NCBI GenBank assembly: GCA_025210515.1
Contig: JAOARM010000032.1
Location: 52,290-116,289, forward strand
DNA length: 64,000 bases
Source: Vallitalea sp.
GTDB taxonomy: Bacteria > Bacillota > Clostridia > Lachnospirales > Vallitaleaceae
Reading direction: 5' to 3'
Part shown: positions 35,861-45,710 of the stretch, piece after piece
Layout: every line of letters starts with the position of its first letter
Position numbering within the stretch: position 1 is the first letter of the stretch
Translations under genes and position numbers: made by a program
Notes under the pieces: model-generated
The model's database searches: none
What the model was told of the DNA's origin: nothing
Seen by the model: only the letters and a program-made list of their open reading frames with translations

Positions 35861-36883
35861 ATGAAAAAAGTACATGTTACTGAAGCTATTGGATTAGTTC
35901 TATGTCATGATATGACAGTAATTATTCCAGGAGTTAAGAAAGGACCAGCTTTTAGAAAAGGACATATTATTAGAGAAGAAGATATAGAAACACTTTTATC
36001 AATGGGAAAGAGCCATATATATGTATGGGAAAGAAAAGAAAATCAGTTACATGAAGATGAGGCAGCTGTACGTCTAGGAGATATTTGCATGAATGAACAT
36101 ATGTATGGTAGCGAAATAAAAGAAGGCAAAATTAATATTCATGCTAATATTAATGGGTTATTAAAGATAAACACAAAAAAATTAGAAGCAATTAATAACC
36201 TTGACGATATTATGATTGCAACAAGACATAGCTGTTTTCCAGTAAAACAAGGAGATAAATTAGCGGCAACTAGAATTATTCCATTAGTTATTAATGAAGA
36301 TGTAATTAAAGAAGCAGAAGCAATTAAAGAAGATGAACCATTACTTACGTTATTACCATATAAACCTTACAAGATTGGCATTGTAACTACTGGAAGTGAA
36401 GTTTATCACGGTAGAATTAAAGACGCATTTGGACCAGTTATTAATAACAAAGCAGAAGAATATAATATGGAAGTAATTGGTCAAATAATAGTAGATGATA
36501 ATTGTGAGAAGATAGAGGAAGCTATCAATACATTAGTAGAAAAAGGAGCTACATTTATTATATGTACAGGAGGAATGAGTGTAGATCCAGATGATCTGAC
36601 CCCAACTAGTATTAAAAATACTGGAGCAGAAATTATTTCATATGGTGCGCCTATTTTACCAGGTGCAATGTTTTTATTAGCATATAAAGGGGATATGCCT
36701 ATAATAGGAGTTCCAGGATGTGCTATGTATGCTAAACGAACAGTACTTGACTTAATATTTCCACGTTTACTTACAGGAGAAAAATTAACGAAAGAAGATT
36801 TAGCTAAATATGGACATGGCGGACTTTGTTTGGAATGCGATACTTGTTCATTTCCATCATGTAGTTTTGGTAAAGGATGGTAA
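35861..36883 (+). CDS. MoeA-like molybdopterin-binding protein
   Basis: A 340-residue protein with the MoCF fold of molybdopterin-handling proteins: VTTGSEVYHGRIKDAFGP, CTGGMSVDPDDLTPT and IIGVPGCAMYAKRT. The C-terminal cysteine cluster CLECDTCSFPSC may bind metal. Similar proteins accompany Mo enzymes in Clostridia and may insert or sense the cofactor. ATG 35861 follows GGAGAG. It is the first gene after the riboswitch and overlaps, or nearly overlaps, moeA. Confidence 0.85.
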   Translation: MKKVHVTEAIGLVLCHDMTVIIPGVKKGPAFRKGHIIREEDIETLLSMGKSHIYVWERKENQLHEDEAAVRLGDICMNEHMYGSEIKEGKINIHANINGLLKINTKKLEAINNLDDIMIATRHSCFPVKQGDKLAATRIIPLVINEDVIKEAEAIKEDEPLLTLLPYKPYKIGIVTTGSEVYHGRIKDAFGPVINNKAEEYNMEVIGQIIVDDNCEKIEEAINTLVEKGATFIICTGGMSVDPDDLTPTSIKNTGAEIISYGAPILPGAMFLLAYKGDMPIIGVPGCAMYAKRTVLDLIFPRLLTGEKLTKEDLAKYGHGGLCLECDTCSFPSCSFGKGW

Positions 36884-36888
36884 CAGCT

Positions 36889-38094
36889 ATGATGAATATA
36901 GAATTAGAAAAGGCTCAATCAATAATTAGCCAGTATATTAAACCAATATTAGCTAGTGAAGAAATACCTTTATTAGAATGTAGTGGACGTATATTATCAG
37001 ATACTTTGTATGCACCTATATGTCAACCACCTTTTGATCGTTCTCCACTTGATGGATATGCAATTAAGGCAGAAGATACTAAAGGAGCATCTATAGAGAC
37101 TCCTGTAGAGTTACAAGTAATACATGAAGTGTGTGCAGGAAATTACTATGAAGGTGATTTGCATAATGGACAAGCTATAAGGATAATGACGGGAGCACCA
37201 ATGCCAAAAGGAGCTAATACTGTTATTAGACAAGAAGATACTAATGAGGGAAATGAAACAGTTTTAGTATATAAACAATTAAAGCCCTATATGAATTATT
37301 GTTATAAAGGGGAAGATGTTCAACAAGGAGATATTCTAATAGAGAAAAACACTTTATTAACTTCAGCTCATATAGGTTTATTAGCAAGTATGGGATATAC
37401 TCATATAAATGTAAAATTACAACCTAAAATTGGTTTGTTAAGTACAGGTGATGAACTAATTGAACCAGGACAATCATTAACTCAAGGTAAAATATACAAT
37501 AGTAATTTATATACAATAGCTACAGCATTAAAAGAACTTAATTGTCAACCAATAATTATTGGTTCAACAGGTGATGATGTAGAATTAACTTCTAGATTAA
37601 TAAAAGAAAATATAGATAAAGTAGACGTTTTTATTACAACAGGTGGTGTATCAGTAGGGAAAAAAGATATACTTCACGATGTTATTAAGAAAATTGAAGC
37701 AAAAAGGTTATTTTGGCGTGTTAAACTAAAGCCCGGTACACCTATACTTAGTTCTATATATAAAGACAAGTTGCTACTTAGTTTATCTGGAAATCCTTCA
37801 GCTGCATTAATAACATTTCATCTGTTTTTACCTAATATACTTAGTAAACTTACAGAATATGAGGGTTATGAAAATAATATATGTGAAGGCGTATTACAGA
37901 ATGATTTTAATAAAAAGAGTATAACTAGAAGATTTGTAAGAGCTTATTACGAAGAAGGCAAAGTATATATAGGAGCTAAACATTCATCAGGAGTACTAAG
38001 TTCTATGATTGGGTGTAATTGTCTGATTGACATAGAAGCAGAATGTGAAGGATATAGTGAAGGTAATACTGTAAAGGTTGTTAGATTGTATTAG
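36889..38094 (+). CDS. moeA: Molybdopterin molybdenumtransferase MoeA
   Basis: Inserts the metal into adenylylated molybdopterin. About 402 residues: PPFDRSPLDGYAI, RIMTGAPMPKGANTVIRQED, LLSTGDELIEPG, TTGGVSVGKKD and LSLSGNPSAALITF. All family motifs are present. It begins 5 bases after the previous stop (ATG 36889 or 36892), with the AAAGGATGG site inside the upstream gene. Confidence 0.95.
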   Translation: MMNIELEKAQSIISQYIKPILASEEIPLLECSGRILSDTLYAPICQPPFDRSPLDGYAIKAEDTKGASIETPVELQVIHEVCAGNYYEGDLHNGQAIRIMTGAPMPKGANTVIRQEDTNEGNETVLVYKQLKPYMNYCYKGEDVQQGDILIEKNTLLTSAHIGLLASMGYTHINVKLQPKIGLLSTGDELIEPGQSLTQGKIYNSNLYTIATALKELNCQPIIIGSTGDDVELTSRLIKENIDKVDVFITTGGVSVGKKDILHDVIKKIEAKRLFWRVKLKPGTPILSSIYKDKLLLSLSGNPSAALITFHLFLPNILSKLTEYEGYENNICEGVLQNDFNKKSITRRFVRAYYEEGKVYIGAKHSSGVLSSMIGCNCLIDIEAECEGYSEGNTVKVVRLY

Positions 38095-38109
38095 GAGGAG
38101 GAAATTATT

Positions 38110-38586
38110 ATGAATGATGGATTAACACATTTTGATGAATCAGGAAATGCAATTATGGTAGATGTATCTAAGAAAACACCTACTGATCGTGTAGCTATTG
38201 CAAGAGCACAGATAAGTATGTCAGAAGAGACATATATAGCTATACAAAATGGAATGATTGGAAAAGGAGATGTTCTTGGTGTTGCTCGTGTAGCAGGTAT
38301 TATGGCGGCAAAAAAAACATGGGAACTAATACCAATGTGTCACCCTCTTATGTTAACAAAATGCCAAGTAGATTTTAAACTTGAGAATAATATTGTTTAT
38401 ATAGAAGCTCTAGTTAAAACTAGCGGAAAAACAGGAGTTGAAATGGAAGCTTTGACAGCAGTATCAACAGCGGCACTTACAATATATGATATGTGTAAAG
38501 CTATAGATAAGAAGATGATTATTTCGGATATTCATTTAGCTAAAAAAACAGGCGGTAAAAGTGGCGTGTTTACTCATGAAAGATAG
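38110..38586 (+). CDS. moaC: Cyclic pyranopterin monophosphate synthase MoaC
   Basis: Second step of molybdopterin synthesis, acting with MoaA. 158 residues: [54 protein letters not shown] and a final [26 protein letters not shown] precedes the start. It overlaps modB by 11 bp. Confidence 0.96.
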   Translation: MNDGLTHFDESGNAIMVDVSKKTPTDRVAIARAQISMSEETYIAIQNGMIGKGDVLGVARVAGIMAAKKTWELIPMCHPLMLTKCQVDFKLENNIVYIEALVKTSGKTGVEMEALTAVSTAALTIYDMCKAIDKKMIISDIHLAKKTGGKSGVFTHER

Positions 38587-39346
38587 AAGGATTGTTCCTA
38601 AAATATGCTACATAATAGTTATAATATTTATAGGTCTACCTTTTATAAGTTTATTAATAGTAGGATTTAACTTTAGTTTAAATAATAGTTCATTACAAGT
38701 AATATTAGATGCAATGGTAATCAGTTATAAAAGTACTGCTGTTACTATAGGTATAACTATTCTAATTGGTACACCTAGTGCATTAGCAATAGCTAGATGC
38801 GAATTTAGGTATAAGAGGTACTTAGATGCAATATTAAATCTTCCACTATTATTACCTCCTGCTGTAGCAGGTTTATTGCTACTGATAACTTTTGGTAGAA
38901 ATGGATTAATTGGAAAATATCTGTATTCTATAGGAATTAGTATTCCCTTTACATTAACTGCTGTAATATTAGCTCAGCTTTTTGTAGCTTTACCTTTGTA
39001 TATAAAAACTGCTTCAAGTGGTTTTAGAAAAGTTGATACTAGATTAGAATTTACGGCTATGACTCTTGGTAATACTAAGTGGCAAGTTTTTAGATCAATA
39101 ACATTGCCCCTAGCAAAAGATTCACTAATAACAGGTGCAGTACTTTCAATGGCAAGAGCATTAGCAGAATTTGGAGCTATTATGATGTTTGCAGGTAATC
39201 TAAGAGGAAAAACACAAACATTGCCACTGGCAATATATACAACTATGGAAAAAGATATGGACGCGGCACTTTTTATTGCTCTTATTATGGTAATTATTTC
39301 AACTATATTGTTAATAGCTATACAGAAATATTCAATACAAGATTAA
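38576..39346 (+). CDS. modB: Molybdate ABC transporter permease ModB
   Basis: Membrane permease of the molybdate/tungstate importer, 256 residues and five or six spans, with the EAA loop ([20 protein letters not shown]) and [16 protein letters not shown]. The start ATG 38576 lies inside the end of moaC without an RBS of its own, so translation is probably coupled. modC follows, but modA is placed five genes later. Confidence 0.93.
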   Translation: MKDRRIVPKICYIIVIIFIGLPFISLLIVGFNFSLNNSSLQVILDAMVISYKSTAVTIGITILIGTPSALAIARCEFRYKRYLDAILNLPLLLPPAVAGLLLLITFGRNGLIGKYLYSIGISIPFTLTAVILAQLFVALPLYIKTASSGFRKVDTRLEFTAMTLGNTKWQVFRSITLPLAKDSLITGAVLSMARALAEFGAIMMFAGNLRGKTQTLPLAIYTTMEKDMDAALFIALIMVIISTILLIAIQKYSIQD

Positions 39347-39397
39347 TATTATAGTTATGTTTTAGCTATAGATAAATAAGTTAATTGAGGTGATAAA

Positions 39398-40465
39398 ATG
39401 TTAAGTTGTTTCATTAGGAAGAAAATATCGCCATTTATAATAGATATGGATATAGAATTAGACAACAGCCAAATCATGGTTATTCTAGGACAATCTGGAT
39501 GTGGCAAAACTTCTTTTCTTAATTTGATAACAGGTTTTCTAACACCAGATGAAGGAAGCATAGTTAATAATAAACACATATTCTATAATCACAAAATCAA
39601 TGAACCTATACATAAACGTAAGATAGGTTATATTCAACAAAATAGTTGTTTGTTTCCTCATATGACAGTGAAAGAAAATCTATGCTATTCAGTTAATAAA
39701 AGACAACAAAAAGGCTTTGAAAAGAAATTAGAAGAATTAATAAAGTATTTAGATATAGAAAGTAACCTTAAGCAATATCCTCATGAATTATCAGGAGGAC
39801 AACAACAACGTGTAGCTATTGGAAGGGCTTTAATGATGCAGCCAGAAATTATTTTATGGGATGAGCCATTTAGTTCTCTTGATTATAGTATACGTCAAGA
39901 TCTAAGAGAATTAGTTATAACGATAAGAGATAATTATAACATTCCTATGATATTTGTGACTCATGATCTTAGAGAAGCTTACACTCTAGGAGATAAAATA
40001 GCTATTATGAAAGATGGTAAGATAATTCAACAGGGAGATAAAAATGAAGTATTTAAACACCCAAGTAATGAAGAAGTAGCTAAAATAGTAGGAATGACAA
40101 ATGTTATTAAAGCAGAGTCTATTAAAAATACTTCAAGGTGTCAAGTAGGAGATATGAAATTGTCTACTTTAAATAGAATAAAAGAAAGTAAGTCTATTAT
40201 GATAGGTATAAGACCAGAAGATATTGTATATGTAAGAGAAATTCACACCTCAAAAGATATATCTAATATGAATGTGTCTATATCTACAGTTCTATCAATG
40301 AGACATGAACTAGATTATTATACATTAAAAGTATTGTCACATGAGATGAATGAAGTACTAGAAATTATTCTACCAAAATATGTAATAGATAAGTACCAAA
40401 TAGCTGAAGGGAAAAAAATTAAAATAATGTTAAAATACAAAGAAATTACCGTTTTGGGGGTATGA
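39398..40465 (+). CDS. modC: Molybdate ABC transporter ATPase ModC
   Basis: A 355-residue ATPase with Walker A GQSGCGKTS, signature LSGGQQQRVAIGRAL, Walker B ILWDEPFSSLD and H-loop VTHD. A C-terminal TOBE-like domain (about 240-350; IGIRPEDIVY) probably senses oxyanion. TTGAGGTGATAAA precedes the start. The stop is one base from the mobA start. Confidence 0.94.
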   Translation: MLSCFIRKKISPFIIDMDIELDNSQIMVILGQSGCGKTSFLNLITGFLTPDEGSIVNNKHIFYNHKINEPIHKRKIGYIQQNSCLFPHMTVKENLCYSVNKRQQKGFEKKLEELIKYLDIESNLKQYPHELSGGQQQRVAIGRALMMQPEIILWDEPFSSLDYSIRQDLRELVITIRDNYNIPMIFVTHDLREAYTLGDKIAIMKDGKIIQQGDKNEVFKHPSNEEVAKIVGMTNVIKAESIKNTSRCQVGDMKLSTLNRIKESKSIMIGIRPEDIVYVREIHTSKDISNMNVSISTVLSMRHELDYYTLKVLSHEMNEVLEIILPKYVIDKYQIAEGKKIKIMLKYKEITVLGV

Positions 40466-40466
40466 C

Positions 40467-41546
40467 ATGAAGGAAATGACAGCATTACTACTTGCAGGAG
40501 GCAAGAGTAGTCGAATGGGAACAAATAAAGGATTTCTAAAAATTAATAACCAAACTTTTATAGAGAAGATTGCAAAGAGTGTTTCACATATTAGAGATGT
40601 TTATCTTGTTGTTAACGAAGCTAAGGTTTATGAACAAATGGGGTTATCAATTGTATTAGATGAATACAAAGAATGTGGTCCAATAGGCGGAATTCACGCA
40701 GGGCTAAAAGCTTCAAGATATAATAGTTGCATTGTTTTACCATGTGATACCCCTTTTGTTGATAAATATATAGTGGATTATCTAATATCACAAGATGATG
40801 ATTGTTATGATTTGATTTTACCAAGAACTTCAGACGGAAAATATCATCCATTATTAGCTATTTATCATAAAAGTGCTTTACATACTATTGATACAGCAAT
40901 TAAAAATAATAATTATAGATTGTTGAATTTAATAGAAAAATTAAATGTAAAAGTTATTGATATAGAAAGGAAAGGGTTTAATGTGGATAACATATTAAAT
41001 AATATTAATACTAAAGAGCAATATAGAAAAATAACATCTACACCCCCTGTTATTGCTATATCAGGAATATCTAATTCAGGTAAAACTACTATAATGGTAG
41101 AGATTATTAAACAGTTAAAAGCAAAAGGATATAAGATAGGAACAATTAAACATGATGCTCATGGATTTGATATGGACTATGAAGGAAAAGATACTTATAG
41201 ACATAGACAAGCAGGAGCAGACGGAGTTATTATTACTTCTAATGGTAAATATGCAATGATTCAATGGAGTGAACAAGAAGTACCAGTAGAGACACTAATA
41301 AGTTATCATAGTCACCAAGATATTATTCTATTAGAAGGTTTTAAATATAGCTCTTATAAAAAGATAGAAATAGTTAGAAAAGAAATATCACAGCAACCTG
41401 TATGTGACCAAGAAACTCTATTAGCAATTGCAACTGATGTTAATATGAAATTAGATAATATACCAATTATTTCATTAGATAATATAACAGCTCTCGTTAA
41501 TATTATTGAAGATTATGTAAGGGAGTATAGACATGATAGATCATAA
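40467..41546 (+). CDS. MobA-MobB fusion protein
   Basis: A two-domain protein of 359 residues. Domain 1 (1-190) is the molybdenum cofactor guanylyltransferase MobA: LLAGGKSSRMGTNKGFL, ECGPIGGIHAGL and LPCDTPF. Domain 2 (about 195-355) is the GTP-binding MobB with ISGISNSGKTTIM and HDAHGFDMDYEGKDT. The fusion would let GTP use and nucleotide attachment act together to make the bis-MGD form required by the DMSO-reductase-family enzyme at 31926. It overlaps moaA by 14 bp. Confidence 0.95.
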   Translation: MKEMTALLLAGGKSSRMGTNKGFLKINNQTFIEKIAKSVSHIRDVYLVVNEAKVYEQMGLSIVLDEYKECGPIGGIHAGLKASRYNSCIVLPCDTPFVDKYIVDYLISQDDDCYDLILPRTSDGKYHPLLAIYHKSALHTIDTAIKNNNYRLLNLIEKLNVKVIDIERKGFNVDNILNNINTKEQYRKITSTPPVIAISGISNSGKTTIMVEIIKQLKAKGYKIGTIKHDAHGFDMDYEGKDTYRHRQAGADGVIITSNGKYAMIQWSEQEVPVETLISYHSHQDIILLEGFKYSSYKKIEIVRKEISQQPVCDQETLLAIATDVNMKLDNIPIISLDNITALVNIIEDYVREYRHDRS

Positions 41547-42501
41547 AGGTAGAAAAATAGATTATATGCGTATATCATTAACAGATAGATGCAACCTTAG
41601 ATGTAAATATTGTATGCCAGATGAAGGGGTTTCTCTTCTTAGACATGAAGATATATTATCTTATGAAGAAATTATTAAAATAGTAAGAGTAGCAGCTAAT
41701 CTTGGTATAAGTAAAATTAGATTAACAGGAGGAGAACCATTATTAAGAAAAAATATTACTTATCTTGTTAAATCTATTAAAAATATTAAAGGTATTGAAG
41801 AGGTAAGTATAACTACTAATGGTATTTTACTTGAAAGATTGTTAGATGATCTTATAGAAGCAGGATTGGACCGAATTAATTTAAGTTTAGATACTATGAA
41901 TTGTGCAACATATAAGGAGATAACAGGATCAGATAAATTACAGAAAGTACTAAATGGATTATATAAAGCTCTTGATAGTGGATTAAAAGTAAAAATTAAC
42001 GTAGTTCCATTAAGAGGATATAATATAGATGAATTAATTGATTTAGTGAAGCTAACAATTGATAGACAACTTGATGTAAGGTTTATTGAACTAATGCCTA
42101 TTGGTCTTGGAAAAAATTTTGATTCAATAGAAAATGAAGATATTTTAAAAGAAATAAAAAAAGAGTACAAAATACATAAAATGTTAGGTACTATAGGAAA
42201 CGGTCCAGCTGTATATTATAAGATACAAGAAGGAAAAGGCTCAATAGGATTTATTAGTCCATTAAGTCATCAATTTTGTAAAGAGTGTAATAGAATCCGA
42301 CTAACGGCTGAAGGCTTTTTGAAGCTTTGTCTTCACTCAAATAAAGGAATCTCATTAAGAGACTTATTAAGAAAAAATATATCCGAAAATGAATTAGAAG
42401 AAATAATGAGAACAATAATAGCATTAAAACCAGATAGACACCACTTCCAAGAAGATACAGAAAATGAAGATAGTAGAAGAATGCATCAAATTGGAGGATG
42501 A
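41533..42501 (+). CDS. moaA: GTP 3',8-cyclase MoaA
   Basis: Radical-SAM first enzyme of molybdopterin synthesis, 322 residues. First cluster CNLRCKYCMP, SAM-binding LTGGEPLLRK, second cluster CKECNRIRLTAEGFLKLC and the conserved C-terminal GG (HQIGG). GTAAGGGAG lies upstream within mobA-mobB. Confidence 0.97.
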   Translation: MIDHKGRKIDYMRISLTDRCNLRCKYCMPDEGVSLLRHEDILSYEEIIKIVRVAANLGISKIRLTGGEPLLRKNITYLVKSIKNIKGIEEVSITTNGILLERLLDDLIEAGLDRINLSLDTMNCATYKEITGSDKLQKVLNGLYKALDSGLKVKINVVPLRGYNIDELIDLVKLTIDRQLDVRFIELMPIGLGKNFDSIENEDILKEIKKEYKIHKMLGTIGNGPAVYYKIQEGKGSIGFISPLSHQFCKECNRIRLTAEGFLKLCLHSNKGISLRDLLRKNISENELEEIMRTIIALKPDRHHFQEDTENEDSRRMHQIGG

Positions 42502-42559
42502 AAAATAAAATAATATAAATTAATAATAAAGATTATAAAAATTGAAAGGAATGTATATA

Positions 42560-42994
42560 ATGGGAAAAATTATGGCAGTATGTACAAGCGACAGAAAAGG
42601 AATTCAAAAAGAAAGACAGAAAGAAATAGTTTTATTAGAGGACTATGGAATTGATAAAGATGCTCATGCAGGGAAATGGCACCGTCAAGTAAGTTTATTA
42701 TCTTATGAGAAGATAGAAGCATTTAAAGCTAAAGGAGTTGACTTAAAAGATGGAGCATTCGGTGAAAATATAGTTGTATCTGGAATTGATTTATCTAGTT
42801 TACCTATTGGTACAATTCTTAAATCAGAAGAAGTAGAGTTAGAAGTAACTCAAATAGGAAAGAAATGTCATCATCACTGTGAAATATACAAAGTAGTAGG
42901 GGACTGTATTATGCCTAGAGAAGGTATTTTCACAAAAGTAATAAAAGGTGGTATTTTAAAAGCAGGAGATGAGTTAAATGTGGTTGAAGAATAA
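42560..42994 (+). CDS. MOSC-domain protein
   Basis: A 144-residue MOSC protein with HRQVSLLSYEKIE, DGAFGENIVVSGID and the conserved cysteine segment GKKCHHHCEI. In Firmicutes, MOSC proteins sit between moaA and mogA and may carry sulfur to the cofactor. ATG 42560 has AAAGGA upstream. It overlaps modA by 17 bp. Confidence 0.9.
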   Translation: MGKIMAVCTSDRKGIQKERQKEIVLLEDYGIDKDAHAGKWHRQVSLLSYEKIEAFKAKGVDLKDGAFGENIVVSGIDLSSLPIGTILKSEEVELEVTQIGKKCHHHCEIYKVVGDCIMPREGIFTKVIKGGILKAGDELNVVEE

Positions 42995-43757
42995 AGTAGT
43001 AGTTGTACTATGCTTATTATGTGCACTTATGATTACTTCATGTAGTAACAATAATGATTCAAAAGAACTTGTAATATTTGCTGCATCTTCTTTGACAGAG
43101 GTAGTTGAGGACTTGAAAGAATTATATATTAATGAACATGAAGACATAGATATATCAATTAACTTGGCAGGATCTAATACATTAGCTAAACAGATTGAAA
43201 ATGGTGCGAAAGCAGATATTTTTATATCTGCAAATGAGAAGAGTTGTATTGAATTAGAAGAAAGTGATTATATAGATAAAAAGGAACAAATAGCTACAAA
43301 TAAGATGATTGTCGCCGTATCTAACAATAGTCAAATAGATATACAACAGTTAGAAGATTTAGCAAGACCTTGTAGTATTGTGTTAGCTAATGAGAATGTA
43401 CCAGCGGGAATCTATGCACAAGAAATTCTTCATAAGCTTAACAAAGTATATGGTGATAATTATAAGGAAAATGTTATTAAGAATGTTGTATCATATGAAA
43501 GTAATGTTAGACAGGTTATGACTAAAGTGTCAATTGGAGAAGCAGATGCGGCTATAGTATATGTCACTGATATTACAGATGAAGTGAAAGAGAAAGTAAA
43601 GTTAATAGAAATTCCTCATGAAAATAATATTCTATGTACTTATTGGAGTGCAATCATTAAACAAAAAAATAAACCAGAAGAATTAAAACAGTTTTATGAC
43701 TTATTATTATCAGATGAAGGAAAAGAAATATTTAGTAAACATGGTTTTAATAAATAG
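42978..43757 (+). CDS. modA: Molybdate-binding lipoprotein ModA
   Basis: A 259-residue periplasmic-type binding protein anchored by a lipobox (ALMITSC, Cys about residue 22). Family motifs are LVIFAASSLTEVVEDLKE, LAGSNTLAKQIENGAKADIF and VSIGEADAAIVYVTD. It supplies the ModB/ModC importer encoded upstream. AGGAGATGAGTTAA precedes the start. Confidence 0.94.
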   Translation: MWLKNKVVVVLCLLCALMITSCSNNNDSKELVIFAASSLTEVVEDLKELYINEHEDIDISINLAGSNTLAKQIENGAKADIFISANEKSCIELEESDYIDKKEQIATNKMIVAVSNNSQIDIQQLEDLARPCSIVLANENVPAGIYAQEILHKLNKVYGDNYKENVIKNVVSYESNVRQVMTKVSIGEADAAIVYVTDITDEVKEKVKLIEIPHENNILCTYWSAIIKQKNKPEELKQFYDLLLSDEGKEIFSKHGFNK

Positions 43758-43775
43758 AAAGAAGGAGTATATAGT

Positions 43776-44273
43776 ATGTTTAGTGTAGGTATTATTACAG
43801 CAAGCGATAAAGGCTCAAAAGGTGAGCGCGAAGATGTAAGCGGAATGGTAATAAAAGAGATGATAGAAAATGAAGGATATCAAGTACAAGAATATAAGAT
43901 ATTACCAGATGATAGAGAAACTTTATCAAATGCAATGATTAATATGGCAGATGATAACAATGTTAATCTAATATTAACTACTGGAGGGACAGGCTTTTCT
44001 ATGAGAGACTGGACTCCAGAAGCAACAAAAGATATTATTCATCGTGAAGCACCTGGAATAGCAGAAGGTATGAGATATCATAGTTTACAAATAACACCTA
44101 GAGCTATGCTAAGTAGAGGAGTTGCAGGTATCAGAGGTGAAACTCTAATTATTAATTTACCTGGAAGTCCAAAAGCTGTTAAAGAAAATCTTGAATTTGT
44201 TCTTCCAAGCTTAAAGCATGGATTAGAAATATTAATAGGTAAAGCATCAGAATGTGGACAACAACAAAAATAA
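43776..44273 (+). CDS. mogA: Molybdopterin adenylyltransferase MogA/MoaB family
   Basis: Adenylylates molybdopterin before metal insertion by MoeA. 165 residues with VGIITASDKGSKGEREDVSG, TTGGTGFSMRDWTPEAT, SRGVAGIRGETLIINLPGSP. GAAGGAGTATATAGT precedes the start. It is the last cofactor gene of the operon; moaD, moaE and moeB are not in this window. Confidence 0.94.
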   Translation: MFSVGIITASDKGSKGEREDVSGMVIKEMIENEGYQVQEYKILPDDRETLSNAMINMADDNNVNLILTTGGTGFSMRDWTPEATKDIIHREAPGIAEGMRYHSLQITPRAMLSRGVAGIRGETLIINLPGSPKAVKENLEFVLPSLKHGLEILIGKASECGQQQK

Positions 44274-44363
44274 AAAATAAATAGTTATATATAGCCATAT
44301 ATTTCATAATATGTTATTATATATTAAAGTGATACTTGCATATATGAAAGCGGAGGGAAATGA

Positions 44364-45596
44364 ATGAGCTATAATAACCATTATAAGTTACAGCAAAAAG
44401 ATATGTTTTTAATGACTGTTATATTTAGAAATATATTTGAAAGTATTGCTAGGCCTAATAATTTATTATTCACTAGTTTTATGATCTATTTAGGATTAGC
44501 AGATTACGAGATAGGATATATTATTAGTTTTATTGCTTTAACCAATGTACTTCAGATATTTTCTCCAATACTATATGAGCGGTTTAAAAGTCCTAAAAAA
44601 GTAGTATTGTTAACAAGAAGTTTAAGATTAGTATTTTTCTATTTATTATTAGCTGTACCTTTTCTACATAATTATAGATTTGTTATTTTATTATTAATTA
44701 TAGCTACTTCTGCATCATTTAATGCTTTAATGGGAGCTACTTTTGTTGCATGGAATGACTGTATTATACCTAAGGAAAGAAAAGGACGATATTTCTCTAA
44801 TATGAACGTTATATTCAATGCTACAGCTATATTAGCATCGTTATTTTTTGGTAAAGTTCTTGATTGTTATAAGCATACTACTAAACTCTTTATGATTATT
44901 TTTTCATTAAGCATTATATTTGCTGTATTAGAGATATTATTAACGTGTAAACTAGAAGATAATACGTTAAGTACTAATGGTAGATTATCACTGAAGGAAT
45001 TTATAACTATTCCGTTGAAAGATTCTTCATATAGAGGCTTTATTATTTTCTCCCTTCTTTGGATGTTTGCAGTTAGTTTTGCTACTCCTTTTTTTAAGTT
45101 ATATGCTATTAGGTATATTAAGCTTTCATATGGTTATATTGCTATTGTCGGCAGTATTACATCGGTCTTTAAAATAATAATGGCGAAACCTTGGGGAGCA
45201 GGGGTAGATCGTTTTGGATATAAAAATATTATGAAGTATACTGGAATATGTTTTGCTGTTACACATTTTTTGTGGATATTTATATCAGCTGGGGGGCAAA
45301 TAATTTACTTTATTTTTATATTCCTTAATGGTATATTTGTAATAGGATTTAATATATCCAAATTTAATATTAACTTAAGTTTATCTAATAATGAACATAG
45401 ACTGGCATATATGGGTGTAAATGCGGCTATTATGGCTATATTTTCTTTTGTTAGTACTAATATAAGTACTCTCATTATTCAATATACAGATATGAGTTGG
45501 TCGCTATTTGGAATTGATATATTCCAATTATTATTTATATTTGCTGGGTTTTTATATTTACTAGCTTTAGCATATATATTAAGAAAAGATATATAA
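44364..45596 (+). CDS. MFS-type transporter
   Basis: A 410-residue protein with about 12 spans. An unusual short loop (ERFKSPKKVVLLTRSLRL) matches the conserved loop 2-3 region, and NALMGATFVAWNDCIIPKERKGR resembles small-molecule MFS exporters. Substrate unknown. CGGAGGGAAATGA precedes the start. It follows mogA in the same direction. Confidence 0.85.
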   Translation: MSYNNHYKLQQKDMFLMTVIFRNIFESIARPNNLLFTSFMIYLGLADYEIGYIISFIALTNVLQIFSPILYERFKSPKKVVLLTRSLRLVFFYLLLAVPFLHNYRFVILLLIIATSASFNALMGATFVAWNDCIIPKERKGRYFSNMNVIFNATAILASLFFGKVLDCYKHTTKLFMIIFSLSIIFAVLEILLTCKLEDNTLSTNGRLSLKEFITIPLKDSSYRGFIIFSLLWMFAVSFATPFFKLYAIRYIKLSYGYIAIVGSITSVFKIIMAKPWGAGVDRFGYKNIMKYTGICFAVTHFLWIFISAGGQIIYFIFIFLNGIFVIGFNISKFNINLSLSNNEHRLAYMGVNAAIMAIFSFVSTNISTLIIQYTDMSWSLFGIDIFQLLFIFAGFLYLLALAYILRKDI

Positions 45597-45710
45597 GAAA
45601 ATACATATAATGTATAATAATATATACTGTACATAAGTGGCTTATAATAAATTGAATTATAAAATTATATATACAAATTGATAAAATACAGAAAGATAAT
45701 AGGTGATAAA

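Noticed and set aside
41760..42170. 136-codon open frame opposite moaA
   Set aside because: Antisense to a conserved gene, serine-rich composition typical of shadows.
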